The position numbers and the translations under genes were made by a program. A DNA stretch of 23,714 nucleotides, from NCBI GenBank assembly GCA_002298925.1, contig DBMM01000145.1, forward strand, positions 1 through 23,714. The letters are read 5' to 3'. Positions 13,484 to 21,031 of the stretch are shown piece by piece (within the stretch, counting starts at the first letter, position 1; every line of letters begins with the position of its first letter). The notes under the pieces are model-generated. The model was not told the origin of the DNA and did not search any database. It saw only the letters and a program-made list of their open reading frames with translations. The DNA is from Geobacter sp. UBA698. GTDB taxonomy: Bacteria; Desulfobacterota; Desulfuromonadia; Geobacterales; Pseudopelobacteraceae.

Positions 13484-15511
13484 ATGCTGAAAAAACACAC
13501 GTTTCCCTCCAAGGCCGATGTCATCGCCCGCACACCCGATCATGCCATAAGTCAGATGCTTCAACATCTGGAGCAGACCGGGATAGAAACCCCCTTTGAT
13601 CGATTTGATGCACAGAAACCCCATTGCGGATTCGGTCTCAATGGCACCTGCTGCAAGAATTGCCACATGGGGCCCTGTAAAATCACCTCCAAAAGCCCAA
13701 AAGGAGTATGCGGTGCGGATGCCCATCTGATCGTGGCCAGGAATATCCTGCGTTGGACCGCTGCTGGAGTGGCCGCCCACGGAGCCCGCGGTCGCGAGGT
13801 GATGCTGGCGCTGAAAGGCGCTGCCGACGGCACACTCGATCTGCCCATTCTCGGGCCTGAGAAAGTGGTTGCCACGGCCAAATCGTTCGGCATCTACGAT
13901 GAAGCCAAAACCACCGAAAAGTTGGCGGGTGAGATCGCCCTGATCCTGCTGGAAGACCTGTGCCGCACCCTGCCGGGTCCGTATAAAACCCTGGAGGCGC
14001 TTGCCCCGCCGGAACGCCTCGATGTCTGGAAAAAACTGGACATCCTGCCGATCGGGGCCTACCACGAAGTCTTCGAGGCGCTGCACCGCACCACTACCGG
14101 CACGGACGGAGACTGGCAGAATATTGCCAAACAGGTATTGCGCTGCGGCCTGGCCTTCGCCTGGAGCAGCGTGGTAGGTTCAGCCATTGCAATGGACTGC
14201 CTGTATGGGCTGCCCAAACGGAGCCGAATCAGCACCAACCTGGGATCAATCACTCTTGATACGGTCAATATTGCCGTACACGGCCACTCGCCGGTGCTGG
14301 TGGCGGCGATTGTCAAGGCTGCCCGTAGCCATGATCTGATTGAAGAATCGCGCGTGGCAGGTGCAGAAACCATCAAGCTCTACGGCATCTGTTGTTCGGG
14401 ACACTCAGCGCTGGCCAAGTTCGGAGACATTACCCCGCTGGCCAATGCAGTCGGCGCCGAACTGACCCTGGCTACCGGTGCCCTCGACTTGTGGGTGGCC
14501 GATGTGCAGGACGTCTTTCCCGGCATCATGGACGTGGCGGCCTGCTTCCACACCCGCGTGATTACCACAAGCGATTCTGCCCGATTGCCGGGCGCGGAAC
14601 ACATCGCCTTCGATCACCACCATTCCAATATTGACCAGGCCGATGCTATGGCGGAACGGATTGTTCGCCGCGGTATTCAGGCCTACGGTGAGCGCCAGGC
14701 AGGCAAGGTTTTTATCCCCCAAGCCTGTATGGAGGCCGAAGTAGGCTTCTCGGTGGAGAACATCCTGGCCACCTTCGGCGGTGCGGATGTGCTGCTGGAA
14801 CATCTCAGGTCCGGTCGCATCCGTGGTGTGGTCAATCTGGTCGGTTGCAATAATCCCAAGGTGGTTTACGAAGAGGCCATCGTCAAGGTGGCCGAGGAGT
14901 TGATTGCCCATGACATCTTGGCCCTGACCAATGGTTGTGCCGCCTTTGCACTGCTCAAGATGGGTTTCTGTCTGCCGGAAGGCCTTGAAGGGGCCGGAGT
15001 TGGCCTGAAAGCGGCCCTGAAACCCCATGATCTTCCTCCCGTCTGGCACATGGGCGAATGCCTCGACAACGCCCGTGCTTCAGCCTTCTTCCGCAGCATA
15101 GCCACTGCATCAGGTGAGCCGCTCACCCGTCTGCCACTGGCCTTCTCCAGCCCGGAGTGGTCCAACGAAAAAGGGATCGGCGCAGCACTCGGTTTCCGGT
15201 TGCTGGGGCTCAATTCCTATCACTGCATCACACCGCCGGTGGCCGGTTCGGATAAGGTTTCTCACTTCTTTTATGAAGGGACACGCGAACTGCTTGGTGC
15301 CGTCATGGTGGTGGAGCAGGACCCGATCAAGCTGGCCGCACGTATCGTGGCTGATTTTGATCAACGCCGGGCCGGACTGGGCTGGCATGCTGCCGGAATG
15401 CCAAATGCACGACGTCTTTCCACATTGCAAACAGAGAAGATGCACCAACACGCCCTTGAGCATGGACATGCTCACACACATTCCCATGAGGAGAGTCACA
15501 CCCATGAATAG
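13484..15511 (+). CDS. CooS-family carbon monoxide dehydrogenase homologue with altered active site
   Basis: The 675-residue protein has the full CooS layout. Cys48 and Cys56 match the D-cluster. Cys57, Cys60, Cys65 and Cys76 match the B-cluster (CCKNCHMGPC and GVCGAD). For the nickel-iron C-cluster, HGH (266-268), Cys304 in GICCSG, Cys455 in VGCNNP, Cys485 in NGCAAF and Cys526 in MGECLDN are present. The motif that normally reads VDVQC carries Asp343 instead of cysteine (ADVQDVFP). CooS homologues lacking one such cysteine are known, and the one studied from Carboxydothermus holds an iron-sulfur-oxo cluster and does not oxidise CO. The C-terminus is histidine-rich, nine His within residues 654-674. 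I chose ATG 13484 over GTG 13475. The downstream transporter gene overlaps by 8 bases. Calling it a true CODH is not justified. Confidence 0.88.
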   Translation: MLKKHTFPSKADVIARTPDHAISQMLQHLEQTGIETPFDRFDAQKPHCGFGLNGTCCKNCHMGPCKITSKSPKGVCGADAHLIVARNILRWTAAGVAAHGARGREVMLALKGAADGTLDLPILGPEKVVATAKSFGIYDEAKTTEKLAGEIALILLEDLCRTLPGPYKTLEALAPPERLDVWKKLDILPIGAYHEVFEALHRTTTGTDGDWQNIAKQVLRCGLAFAWSSVVGSAIAMDCLYGLPKRSRISTNLGSITLDTVNIAVHGHSPVLVAAIVKAARSHDLIEESRVAGAETIKLYGICCSGHSALAKFGDITPLANAVGAELTLATGALDLWVADVQDVFPGIMDVAACFHTRVITTSDSARLPGAEHIAFDHHHSNIDQADAMAERIVRRGIQAYGERQAGKVFIPQACMEAEVGFSVENILATFGGADVLLEHLRSGRIRGVVNLVGCNNPKVVYEEAIVKVAEELIAHDILALTNGCAAFALLKMGFCLPEGLEGAGVGLKAALKPHDLPPVWHMGECLDNARASAFFRSIATASGEPLTRLPLAFSSPEWSNEKGIGAALGFRLLGLNSYHCITPPVAGSDKVSHFFYEGTRELLGAVMVVEQDPIKLAARIVADFDQRRAGLGWHAAGMPNARRLSTLQTEKMHQHALEHGHAHTHSHEESHTHE

Positions 15512-16472
15512 ACGCGAATTTCTGAAAACGACCGGCCTGGCCCTGGCCGCTGCCACTGCCGCCCCCATCTCACGCTTCGCCTGGGCTGGAGGTGCCAAGG
15601 TCAATCTGAAGATCGGCTATCTGCCGATTACCGACCACCTGCTGATGATCGCTGCCGAGCGGGAGCAGTTCAAGAGCGTCGGGCTTCAACCGGTCAAGTT
15701 TTCTTCCTGGCCCGAGATCGCCGAGGCACTCAAGGCTGGTGCCATTGATGGCGCCTTCCTGTTGACCCCTATCAGTCTGACCCTGCGCCAGAAAGGGGTG
15801 CCGGTCAAGGTCGTGCTGCTGGGGCATCGTAACGGTAGTGCCATTACCGTCAAGAACAGCGGCGAGATTAACCGCATAGAGGACCTGAAAGGCAAGACCA
15901 TCGCCATACCCAGTCCGTTTTCTACCCACAACATCCTGCTGCGCAAGGCTCTGGCCGAGAAACACATCGATCCGGTCAAGGACCTCAAGATCATCGACAT
16001 GGCACCGCCCGAGATGGTCAATGCTCTGGCAACCGGACGCATCCAAGGCTACATCGTGGCCGAACCGTTCGGCGTTCAGGCCGAGGCCCAGAAGGTCGGC
16101 AAGATCCTGATGCTTTCTAAGGATATCTGGCACGACCATATCTGCTGTGTGCTCAACCTGCGGGAAAGCGTCATCGCCAGCCACCCCGAAGCGGTTCAGG
16201 AGCTGGTTTCCGGTTTTATCCGCACCGCCGCGTTTATTGAGGCCAATCCGGTCCAGGCCGCCAAGGGTTCCATCAGGATTCTCGGACAAAAACCGGATAT
16301 TATCGAAAAAGTGCTGACGACCCCTCGCGACCGCTTGAGCTTTCTCAATCTGGTGCCGCACAGGGCCGATTTTGCCGCCACCCAGGAATACATGGTCAGG
16401 TTCGGCATCGCCAAGCAGAAGGTTGATCTGGCAGGATATCTGGATGATCGCTTTGCACGCAAGGCTGTGTAG
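15504..16472 (+). CDS. Tat-exported NitT/TauT-type ABC substrate-binding protein
   Basis: The 322-residue protein begins MNRREFLKTTGLALAAATAA, a twin-arginine signal, so it is exported folded, possibly with a cofactor or to avoid metal mis-loading. The mature part has the SsuA/TauA/NrtA fold: LKIGYLPITDHLLMIAAERE, KFSSWPEIAEALKAGAIDGA and TGRIQGYIVAEPFGVQAEA. The family delivers nitrate, sulfonates, taurine, cyanate, bicarbonate or pyrimidine precursors, and the ligand here cannot be read off. The start overlaps the cooS-like 3' end by 8 bases, with GAGGAGAG ahead, so it is translationally coupled to that enzyme. The permease and ATPase genes follow directly. This arrangement suggests the imported compound is the substrate, or a precursor, of the CooS-like enzyme. 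Confidence 0.85.
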   Translation: MNRREFLKTTGLALAAATAAPISRFAWAGGAKVNLKIGYLPITDHLLMIAAEREQFKSVGLQPVKFSSWPEIAEALKAGAIDGAFLLTPISLTLRQKGVPVKVVLLGHRNGSAITVKNSGEINRIEDLKGKTIAIPSPFSTHNILLRKALAEKHIDPVKDLKIIDMAPPEMVNALATGRIQGYIVAEPFGVQAEAQKVGKILMLSKDIWHDHICCVLNLRESVIASHPEAVQELVSGFIRTAAFIEANPVQAAKGSIRILGQKPDIIEKVLTTPRDRLSFLNLVPHRADFAATQEYMVRFGIAKQKVDLAGYLDDRFARKAV

Positions 16473-16474
16473 TC

Positions 16475-17233
16475 ATGGCTTTTGGGCTAAAAAAACTGAT
16501 ATTACCACTGATCACAATTGCTATCTTCGCTGCTGTATGGCAGCTGGCGGCAGGTAAGTATCCACCGGAGCAGTTTCCGGGGCCGACCGATGTCCTCAAG
16601 GCTATCAAGGAACTGGCAGACAGCGGTGTCCTCTGGGGGCACATCGGCATCAGTCTGACTCGATTCGGCGGCGCCTACCTGTTGGCGGTGACCGTTGCTA
16701 TACCGCTGGGTCTGTTCCTGGGAAGCTTTACTCGCTGTCATGCGGCCATTGACCCGCTGATACAGGTGCTTCGCCCCATCTCGCCGATTGCCTGGTTTCC
16801 CCTGGCAGTCCTCTGGTTCGGCATCGGCAATGCTCCGGCGGTCTTCATCATCTTTTTAGCCGCCTTTTATCCGGTGTTATTGACAACCATCAGCGCCGTA
16901 CGTGCGGTGCCTAAGGTCTATCTCATGGTAGCCACCAATTTTGGAGCCGGTTCGCGTATGACCTTTCTGCGGGTGATAGTGCCGGCCGCCTTTCCTGGCA
17001 TTATGGTCGGCCTGCACATCGCCGTCGGCACCGCCTGGATTCATCTGGTCGCAGGCGAGATGCTGGGTGCTCAGTCTGGTCTGGGTTTCATGATCGTTGA
17101 TGCCCGTAACTTTCTGCGTACTGACCAGATTATGGCCGGAATGCTGCTGGTAGGGTTGTTGGGATTGGCCATCTACAAGGGCATGAAGGCTGCTGAAAGC
17201 TATATCGGCCGGCGTTGGGGGATCGTGGCATGA
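16475..17233 (+). CDS. NitT/TauT-type ABC permease (SsuC/TauC-like)
   Basis: The 252-residue protein has about six hydrophobic segments and the FPGPTDVLKAI motif near residue 34 that is typical of SsuC/TauC-type permeases. The ATPase-coupling loop is NFGAGSRMTFLRVIVPAAFP (about 149-168). PISPIAWFPLAVLWFGIG is another family landmark. It starts 2 bases after the binding-protein stop codon and overlaps the ATPase start (ATGA). It is most likely a homodimeric channel for the same ligand as the Tat-exported binding protein. Confidence 0.9.
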   Translation: MAFGLKKLILPLITIAIFAAVWQLAAGKYPPEQFPGPTDVLKAIKELADSGVLWGHIGISLTRFGGAYLLAVTVAIPLGLFLGSFTRCHAAIDPLIQVLRPISPIAWFPLAVLWFGIGNAPAVFIIFLAAFYPVLLTTISAVRAVPKVYLMVATNFGAGSRMTFLRVIVPAAFPGIMVGLHIAVGTAWIHLVAGEMLGAQSGLGFMIVDARNFLRTDQIMAGMLLVGLLGLAIYKGMKAAESYIGRRWGIVA

Positions 17234-18030
17234 GTGCTCAGGTTACTGCCAAGATTCAACTGGCGGCTGTAGAAAAGCGCTTTAGCTCTGCTCGCGGTGA
17301 CGAGCAGATAGCCGTAAGTCAGCTCGACCTGGATATACAGGCTGGTGAATTCGTCTGCCTGGTTGGGCCGAGTGGATGCGGCAAGACCACTTTGATAAAT
17401 ATGATGGCCGGCTTTGATAGGCCGAGCTCCGGTTCTGTGGTCATCGATGGTAAAACGGTGACAGCTCCGTCCCCGAACCACATCATGATCTTTCAGGATT
17501 ATGGGCTTTATCCCTGGCGTACCGTGCTTGGCAATGTCCTGTTCGGCCTGCAGGCCCGTGGTGTGCCTCCGGCCGAAGCGAAGGGAAAAGCCTTGGCAGC
17601 CCTGGAGCTGGTCGGCCTGTTGCAGTCCATTGACAAACATCCCCATGAACTTTCGGGTGGGATGAAACAGCGTGTATCCATTGCCCGGGCTCTGGCGGTT
17701 GAGCCGAGTGTGCTTTTTATGGATGAACCGTTTGCTGCTTTGGATGCTTTTACCAGGCTGCACCTGCAAGATGAAGTGCTGCGGATCTGGACGGAGAAAA
17801 AGCCAACGGTGGTTTTTGTCACCCACGATCTTGATGAGGCAATTGCTTTAGGACAACGGGTTGTTTTGATGGCACCCAATCCGGGCCGTATCCAGCGCAT
17901 ACTTGACGTAAAGTTACCGCATCCGAGAGAGCGGACTGACACTGATTTTGCAGTTTTTCGGAAGCAATTGTTCGAAGAGTTCCACCTGGTTCATCGGCAG
18001 GCGAATCAAACCGCTGAGTACATGATCTAA
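17230..18030 (+). CDS. NitT/TauT-type ABC ATPase (SsuB/TauB-like)
   Basis: The 266-residue ATPase has Walker A GPSGCGKT (46-53), Q-loop IFQDYGLYPW, signature LSGGMKQR (141-148), Walker B VLFMDEPFAALD and switch histidine in VTHDLDEA. FQDYGLYPWRTV and the length put it with SsuB/TauB/NrtD transporters. ATG 17230 overlaps the permease stop codon and has GGGGGA 8 bases upstream; an in-frame TTG at 17215 is less likely. It closes the cooS-like operon. Only a weak GCGG/CCGC hairpin without a T-run follows. Confidence 0.9.
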   Translation: MSAQVTAKIQLAAVEKRFSSARGDEQIAVSQLDLDIQAGEFVCLVGPSGCGKTTLINMMAGFDRPSSGSVVIDGKTVTAPSPNHIMIFQDYGLYPWRTVLGNVLFGLQARGVPPAEAKGKALAALELVGLLQSIDKHPHELSGGMKQRVSIARALAVEPSVLFMDEPFAALDAFTRLHLQDEVLRIWTEKKPTVVFVTHDLDEAIALGQRVVLMAPNPGRIQRILDVKLPHPRERTDTDFAVFRKQLFEEFHLVHRQANQTAEYMI

Positions 18031-18076
18031 GCAAAACTGGCGGTGATTCCGCTGCTGGTTTGACAAAATTCAAAGC

Positions 18077-18142
18077 ATTAAATATAAAACTTATAGATAT
18101 TATATTTAATGTTTGACATTGCCAAGTAATAGGTAGTAGTCT
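18077..18142 (+). promoter_or_regulatory. Promoter with perfect AT-rich dyad for the rhodanese operon
   Basis: A perfect 11-bp inverted repeat, ATTAAATATAA (18077-18087) and TTATATTTAAT (18100-18110), surrounds a 12-base spacer ending ATAGATA. TTGACA (18113-18118) begins seven bases after the TTATAT core, as at 7645-7681. The -10 is weak (TAGTCT, 18137-18142, 18-base spacing, or TAGTAG, 15-base), which fits dependence on an activator. Confidence 0.65.
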
Positions 18143-18170
18143 GACAAAAATAAATACACCGATATTTGGT

Positions 18171-18232
18171 TGACCAGAAAAACTGGAGGCCAGACAGAAG
18201 TGGGCAATTTGCCCCTATCTGTCTGGCCTTTT
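18171..18232 (+). promoter_or_regulatory. Leader RNA copy 4, in front of the rhodanese operon
   Basis: The core is TGA, CCAG (18174-18177), loop AAAAA, CTGG (18183-18186), A, then a GGCC-initiated terminator. It is preceded by a weak hairpin, AAATA-caccga-TATTT. The T-run ends 25 bases before ATG 18258, leaving room only for the ribosome binding site, so it clearly belongs to the gene that follows. Confidence 0.65.
18188..18232 (+). terminator. Terminator of leader copy 4
   Basis: A perfect 10-bp stem GGCCAGACAG (18188-18197) with CTGTCTGGCC (18219-18228) carries an inner hairpin GGGC-aattt-GCCC (18202-18214). TTTT and then CT follow. Confidence 0.75.
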
Positions 18233-18257
18233 CTATTTTCCACACAAGGAGTTCAAC

Positions 18258-19232
18258 ATGGTGACACGTATTCGTACGACCACACTGGCAGTTGTAATGA
18301 TGATCATATCCGTTGTCGCATCCCATGCAGCCGGGAACAGTTACAAGGGGTATCCGCGTGGAAATGCCCTGATCACCGTTCAGGAGCTGAAGCGGCTGTT
18401 AGATGCCAAGGATCCGAAGCTGGTGATTCTGGCCGCTGAAAACAACGCGGAATACTATCTCGGGCATATCCCCGGTTCCCATCAGGTGGATCGTTCCGCC
18501 ATCGAGGCGCCGCCGGAAATACAGGGCGGCGTGACCGGCAATCTGATCGATGCCGCCGGATTCAGCCTACTGGCACAGAAGCTGGGCATCGACCACGACA
18601 GCAAAATTGTCGTCTACGACACCAAGTACGATGCGACTAGGCTTTGGTGGGCTTTCAGCTATTATGGGAAGTCTGATGTGAGGGTGCTGGACGGCGGAGC
18701 AAAGGCCTGGAGGGGGGCTGGTTACCCGGTGGATCTGTTTGTCCCTTCTGCCTCTCTGCGGCGCGGAAATTATGTTGCCAAAATTGCACTTCCCTCCTTC
18801 AGGGTGGACACGCCTGACGTTGTTGCTGCTCAGAAAAGTGCCAGATCGCAGCTGTGGGATAACCGTGACATCAAAGAGTTCAGCGGCGAAGAGTTGAAAA
18901 AAGGCGCCTACCGCGCCGGTCGGATTCCTGGCAGCGCCCACAACGACTGGGCTCTCTTCAAGAAGAAGGATAACCAAGCCGAGTGGCTGTCCGCCGCCGC
19001 CGTCCAGCCGCTTCTGAAAAAACTCGGCTACGACAGCAGCAAGGAACAGTATTTTTATTGCCAGTCCGGTGTGCGCTCTACTCAGGCAATCTTTGCCCTG
19101 TATCTGTCCGGGTGGCCGCTGGAGAAACTGCACAATTATGACAGTTCCTGGATTGGCTGGTCCAAGGATTACTCGCTGCCGATCATCAGCGGTCTGCCCG
19201 GAACCACTACTCAAGCTAAAGCAACCAACTGA
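18258..19232 (+). CDS. Periplasmic tandem-rhodanese sulfurtransferase
   Basis: The 324-residue protein has a signal peptide (cleavage near residue 24) and two rhodanese domains. In the N-terminal domain (about 36-160) the catalytic position is Asp121 in VVYDTKYDATRLWWAF, so it is non-catalytic, as is usual for the first domain of thiosulfate sulfurtransferases. The C-terminal domain (about 185-310) has Cys268 in the loop CQSGVRST, which carries the persulfide. The canonical thiosulfate loop is CGSGVTA, so substrate preference may differ. It should transfer sulfane sulfur to a thiol or to cyanide in the periplasm. AAGGAG precedes ATG 18258. It is the first gene after leader copy 4 and heads an operon with a radical SAM protein and an importer. 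Confidence 0.88.
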   Translation: MVTRIRTTTLAVVMMIISVVASHAAGNSYKGYPRGNALITVQELKRLLDAKDPKLVILAAENNAEYYLGHIPGSHQVDRSAIEAPPEIQGGVTGNLIDAAGFSLLAQKLGIDHDSKIVVYDTKYDATRLWWAFSYYGKSDVRVLDGGAKAWRGAGYPVDLFVPSASLRRGNYVAKIALPSFRVDTPDVVAAQKSARSQLWDNRDIKEFSGEELKKGAYRAGRIPGSAHNDWALFKKKDNQAEWLSAAAVQPLLKKLGYDSSKEQYFYCQSGVRSTQAIFALYLSGWPLEKLHNYDSSWIGWSKDYSLPIISGLPGTTTQAKATN

Positions 19233-19246
19233 CAAAGGATCAATTT

Positions 19247-20515
19247 ATGTCACTTGCACTGGTAAAAATGAGCCGCCCGTCGCCTGTGGATGAGCTGGCA
19301 GCACGTTATCCCGACGTCCCCCGCCTGATCATTGTCAAGACTGATGTGCAGCGTCGTGGCGTACACTACGCCGAGAATGCGCTCGGCCTGTTGGACGAGC
19401 GGCTGCACCAGACCACCGGCACTCATATCTTTGGTGCCCGCGACGGCAAGATTGCCGCCCGGCCCGAGTCGCTCCTGCTGCGGGATGGCAGTTCAATCAT
19501 CACCACACCCACGCCGTTGGAAGAGAACCCCTATGTTGTAGACCTGCGGGACGGCCAACCTTGGTTGTTTGATGAGGGGGTGCCGATGGAACAGGTTGAC
19601 TACTGGCCGGCCCCGGCTTTTTACGCCAAGACCAGCAGTTCCGGTGTGCCGATGAAGAATATCGTCAGTGCTCGGCCACAGCGATTGAATATATTCCCCT
19701 ACCGCTACTGCACCTTCTGGAATAACGGCAAGGGCTGCAGTTTCTGCGACATCGTCGAGCAGTTGAAGAAGGGTAACAAGGAACTGCAGATTCCAGCCAA
19801 GCTGGACCCGGTCGAGGTCGGTGAGGTGGTGGGGGAGGCGCTCAAGGAGCCGGGGCGATTCTCCAGCGTTTTTTTGACCTCCGGCTCAATCGTGGGCGGC
19901 ACGCGTCCCTTTGACGACGAGGTGGATTACTACATTGCCATCCTGAAAGAGGTCGGCAAGAACTTCCGCACCTTCAAGTATCCCAGCCAGATGATCGGCA
20001 CCGCCTTTGACAAGGAGCAGCTGCGGCGTCTGTACGCTGAAACCGGGTTGACCAGCTTTACCTCCGACATTGAGGTGCTTGATGAAGAGCTGTTCAACCG
20101 CTACTGCCCCGGCAAGACGGAATGGATCGGCTATCAGGAGTGGAAGCGCAGGCTGGTGGATGCGGTGGATATCTTTGGACGCGGGCGGGTGAACACCGGT
20201 CTGGTGGCGGGCATCGAGCTGGCCGGACCCCACGGCTTTCGCAGTGAGGATGAGGCCTTGGAAAAGACCCTGTCCGAAGCCGAAGAGCTGGCCCGTCAAG
20301 GTGTCAGCACCGTCTTCATCGTCTGGTCGCCGCGCCCGGATACTCCGCTGGGGAAATACAGGAACGCCTCGTTGGACTATTACATCCGCCTGGCCCGTGG
20401 TCTGCACGCCCTGCGTGTCAAGTACCGTCTACCCATCGATCATGACAGCTATCGGAACTGCGGCAATCACCCGGACAGTGATCTGTCCCGACTGCTGCCG
20501 CTGTGGGAGGAATAA
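19247..20515 (+). CDS. Radical SAM protein of uncertain family (CX8CX2C cluster motif)
   Basis: The 422-residue cytoplasmic protein has a radical-SAM-type cysteine cluster, Cys155, Cys164 and Cys167, in YRYCTFWNNGKGCSFCDI. The usual spacing is CX3CX2C; here eight residues separate the first two. The GSIVGG segment (around 213) looks like the SAM-binding glycine motif, and a TIM-barrel-like pattern continues to about 390 (SFTSDIEVLDEELFNRYCPG, GLVAGIELAGPHG, STVFIVWSPRPDTPLGKY). About 130 residues precede the cluster. I do not recognise a named family; it is not NifB. It presumably binds a [4Fe-4S] cluster and cleaves S-adenosylmethionine. Neighbours suggest work on an imported small molecule or on maturation of a metal site. 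AAAGGA precedes ATG 19247. The next gene follows after 3 bases. Confidence 0.78.
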   Translation: MSLALVKMSRPSPVDELAARYPDVPRLIIVKTDVQRRGVHYAENALGLLDERLHQTTGTHIFGARDGKIAARPESLLLRDGSSIITTPTPLEENPYVVDLRDGQPWLFDEGVPMEQVDYWPAPAFYAKTSSSGVPMKNIVSARPQRLNIFPYRYCTFWNNGKGCSFCDIVEQLKKGNKELQIPAKLDPVEVGEVVGEALKEPGRFSSVFLTSGSIVGGTRPFDDEVDYYIAILKEVGKNFRTFKYPSQMIGTAFDKEQLRRLYAETGLTSFTSDIEVLDEELFNRYCPGKTEWIGYQEWKRRLVDAVDIFGRGRVNTGLVAGIELAGPHGFRSEDEALEKTLSEAEELARQGVSTVFIVWSPRPDTPLGKYRNASLDYYIRLARGLHALRVKYRLPIDHDSYRNCGNHPDSDLSRLLPLWEE

Positions 20516-20518
20516 TAC

Positions 20519-20989
20519 ATGCCTGATGTACGAAACGAAATCGTAACACTGCTGAACGATTCCGCAATGGTCGCCAGTATCGCCACACTGGATGAGAACG
20601 GTGTACCCCGCAGCGCGCCGAGCCCATTTCTGCGACTGGACGAAAAGGGGCGTTTGGTGCATCTGGAACTGCTGGAAACCTCCACAACCCATCGCAATCT
20701 TCTGCGCAGCATCTGGTTCGGCCGGCCGGTGTCAATCACCCTCACCGGAAGTGGTGACCGGGTGCTGGTCGTCAGCGGCCAGCCGCATAAGGCGCATGTC
20801 TCCGGCCCGCTCTTCAGCGACTATTACCGCGAGGTACGTGCCCGTCTGGGGGATGCGGACCTGGTGGCGGTCTGGCTGATTGAGCCTGACCAGGTCAGCG
20901 ATGAAACCTATTTGGTCCGCAAAGAGCGGGAAGAGGAACTGTACCCTTTCCATCGGCATCTTGACCGGCTGGCGGTGCAGAACTCCTGA
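20519..20989 (+). CDS. Pyridoxamine-5'-phosphate-oxidase-like FMN-binding protein
   Basis: The 156-residue protein matches the flavin split-barrel family: an N-terminal helix (VRNEIVTLLNDSAMVASIAT), the strand pair ATLDENGVPRSAPSPFLRL, then THRNLLRSIWFGRPVSITL and a beta strand VLVVSGQPHKAHVSGPLF. These are the usual elements around an FMN site in a homodimer. True PdxH motifs are not evident, so pyridoxal synthesis is not claimed. It starts 3 bases after the radical SAM stop codon, with GGAGGA inside that gene as ribosome binding site, so the two are probably made together. The sequence fits an electron-transfer or small-molecule reductase role, but the specific role is unknown. Confidence 0.78.
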   Translation: MPDVRNEIVTLLNDSAMVASIATLDENGVPRSAPSPFLRLDEKGRLVHLELLETSTTHRNLLRSIWFGRPVSITLTGSGDRVLVVSGQPHKAHVSGPLFSDYYREVRARLGDADLVAVWLIEPDQVSDETYLVRKEREEELYPFHRHLDRLAVQNS

Positions 20990-21031
20990 AAACAAGATTC
21001 AGTAAATAGAGATAATACAAGGAGTACTACA

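Noticed and set aside
18040..18065. Terminator after the cooS-like operon
   Set aside because: Only a 4-bp GCGG/CCGC stem followed by GCTGCTGGTTTG; no T-run, so not called.
642..18232. Known SAM, cobalamin or molybdenum-cofactor riboswitch
   Set aside because: The elements are too short (about 50-60 bases) and lack the conserved cores of those classes that I know. A formal Rfam scan was not possible.
19247..20515. NifB-type cofactor assembly protein
   Set aside because: The cysteine spacing is CX8CX2C, not CX3CX2C, and the extra NifB cluster cysteines are not seen.
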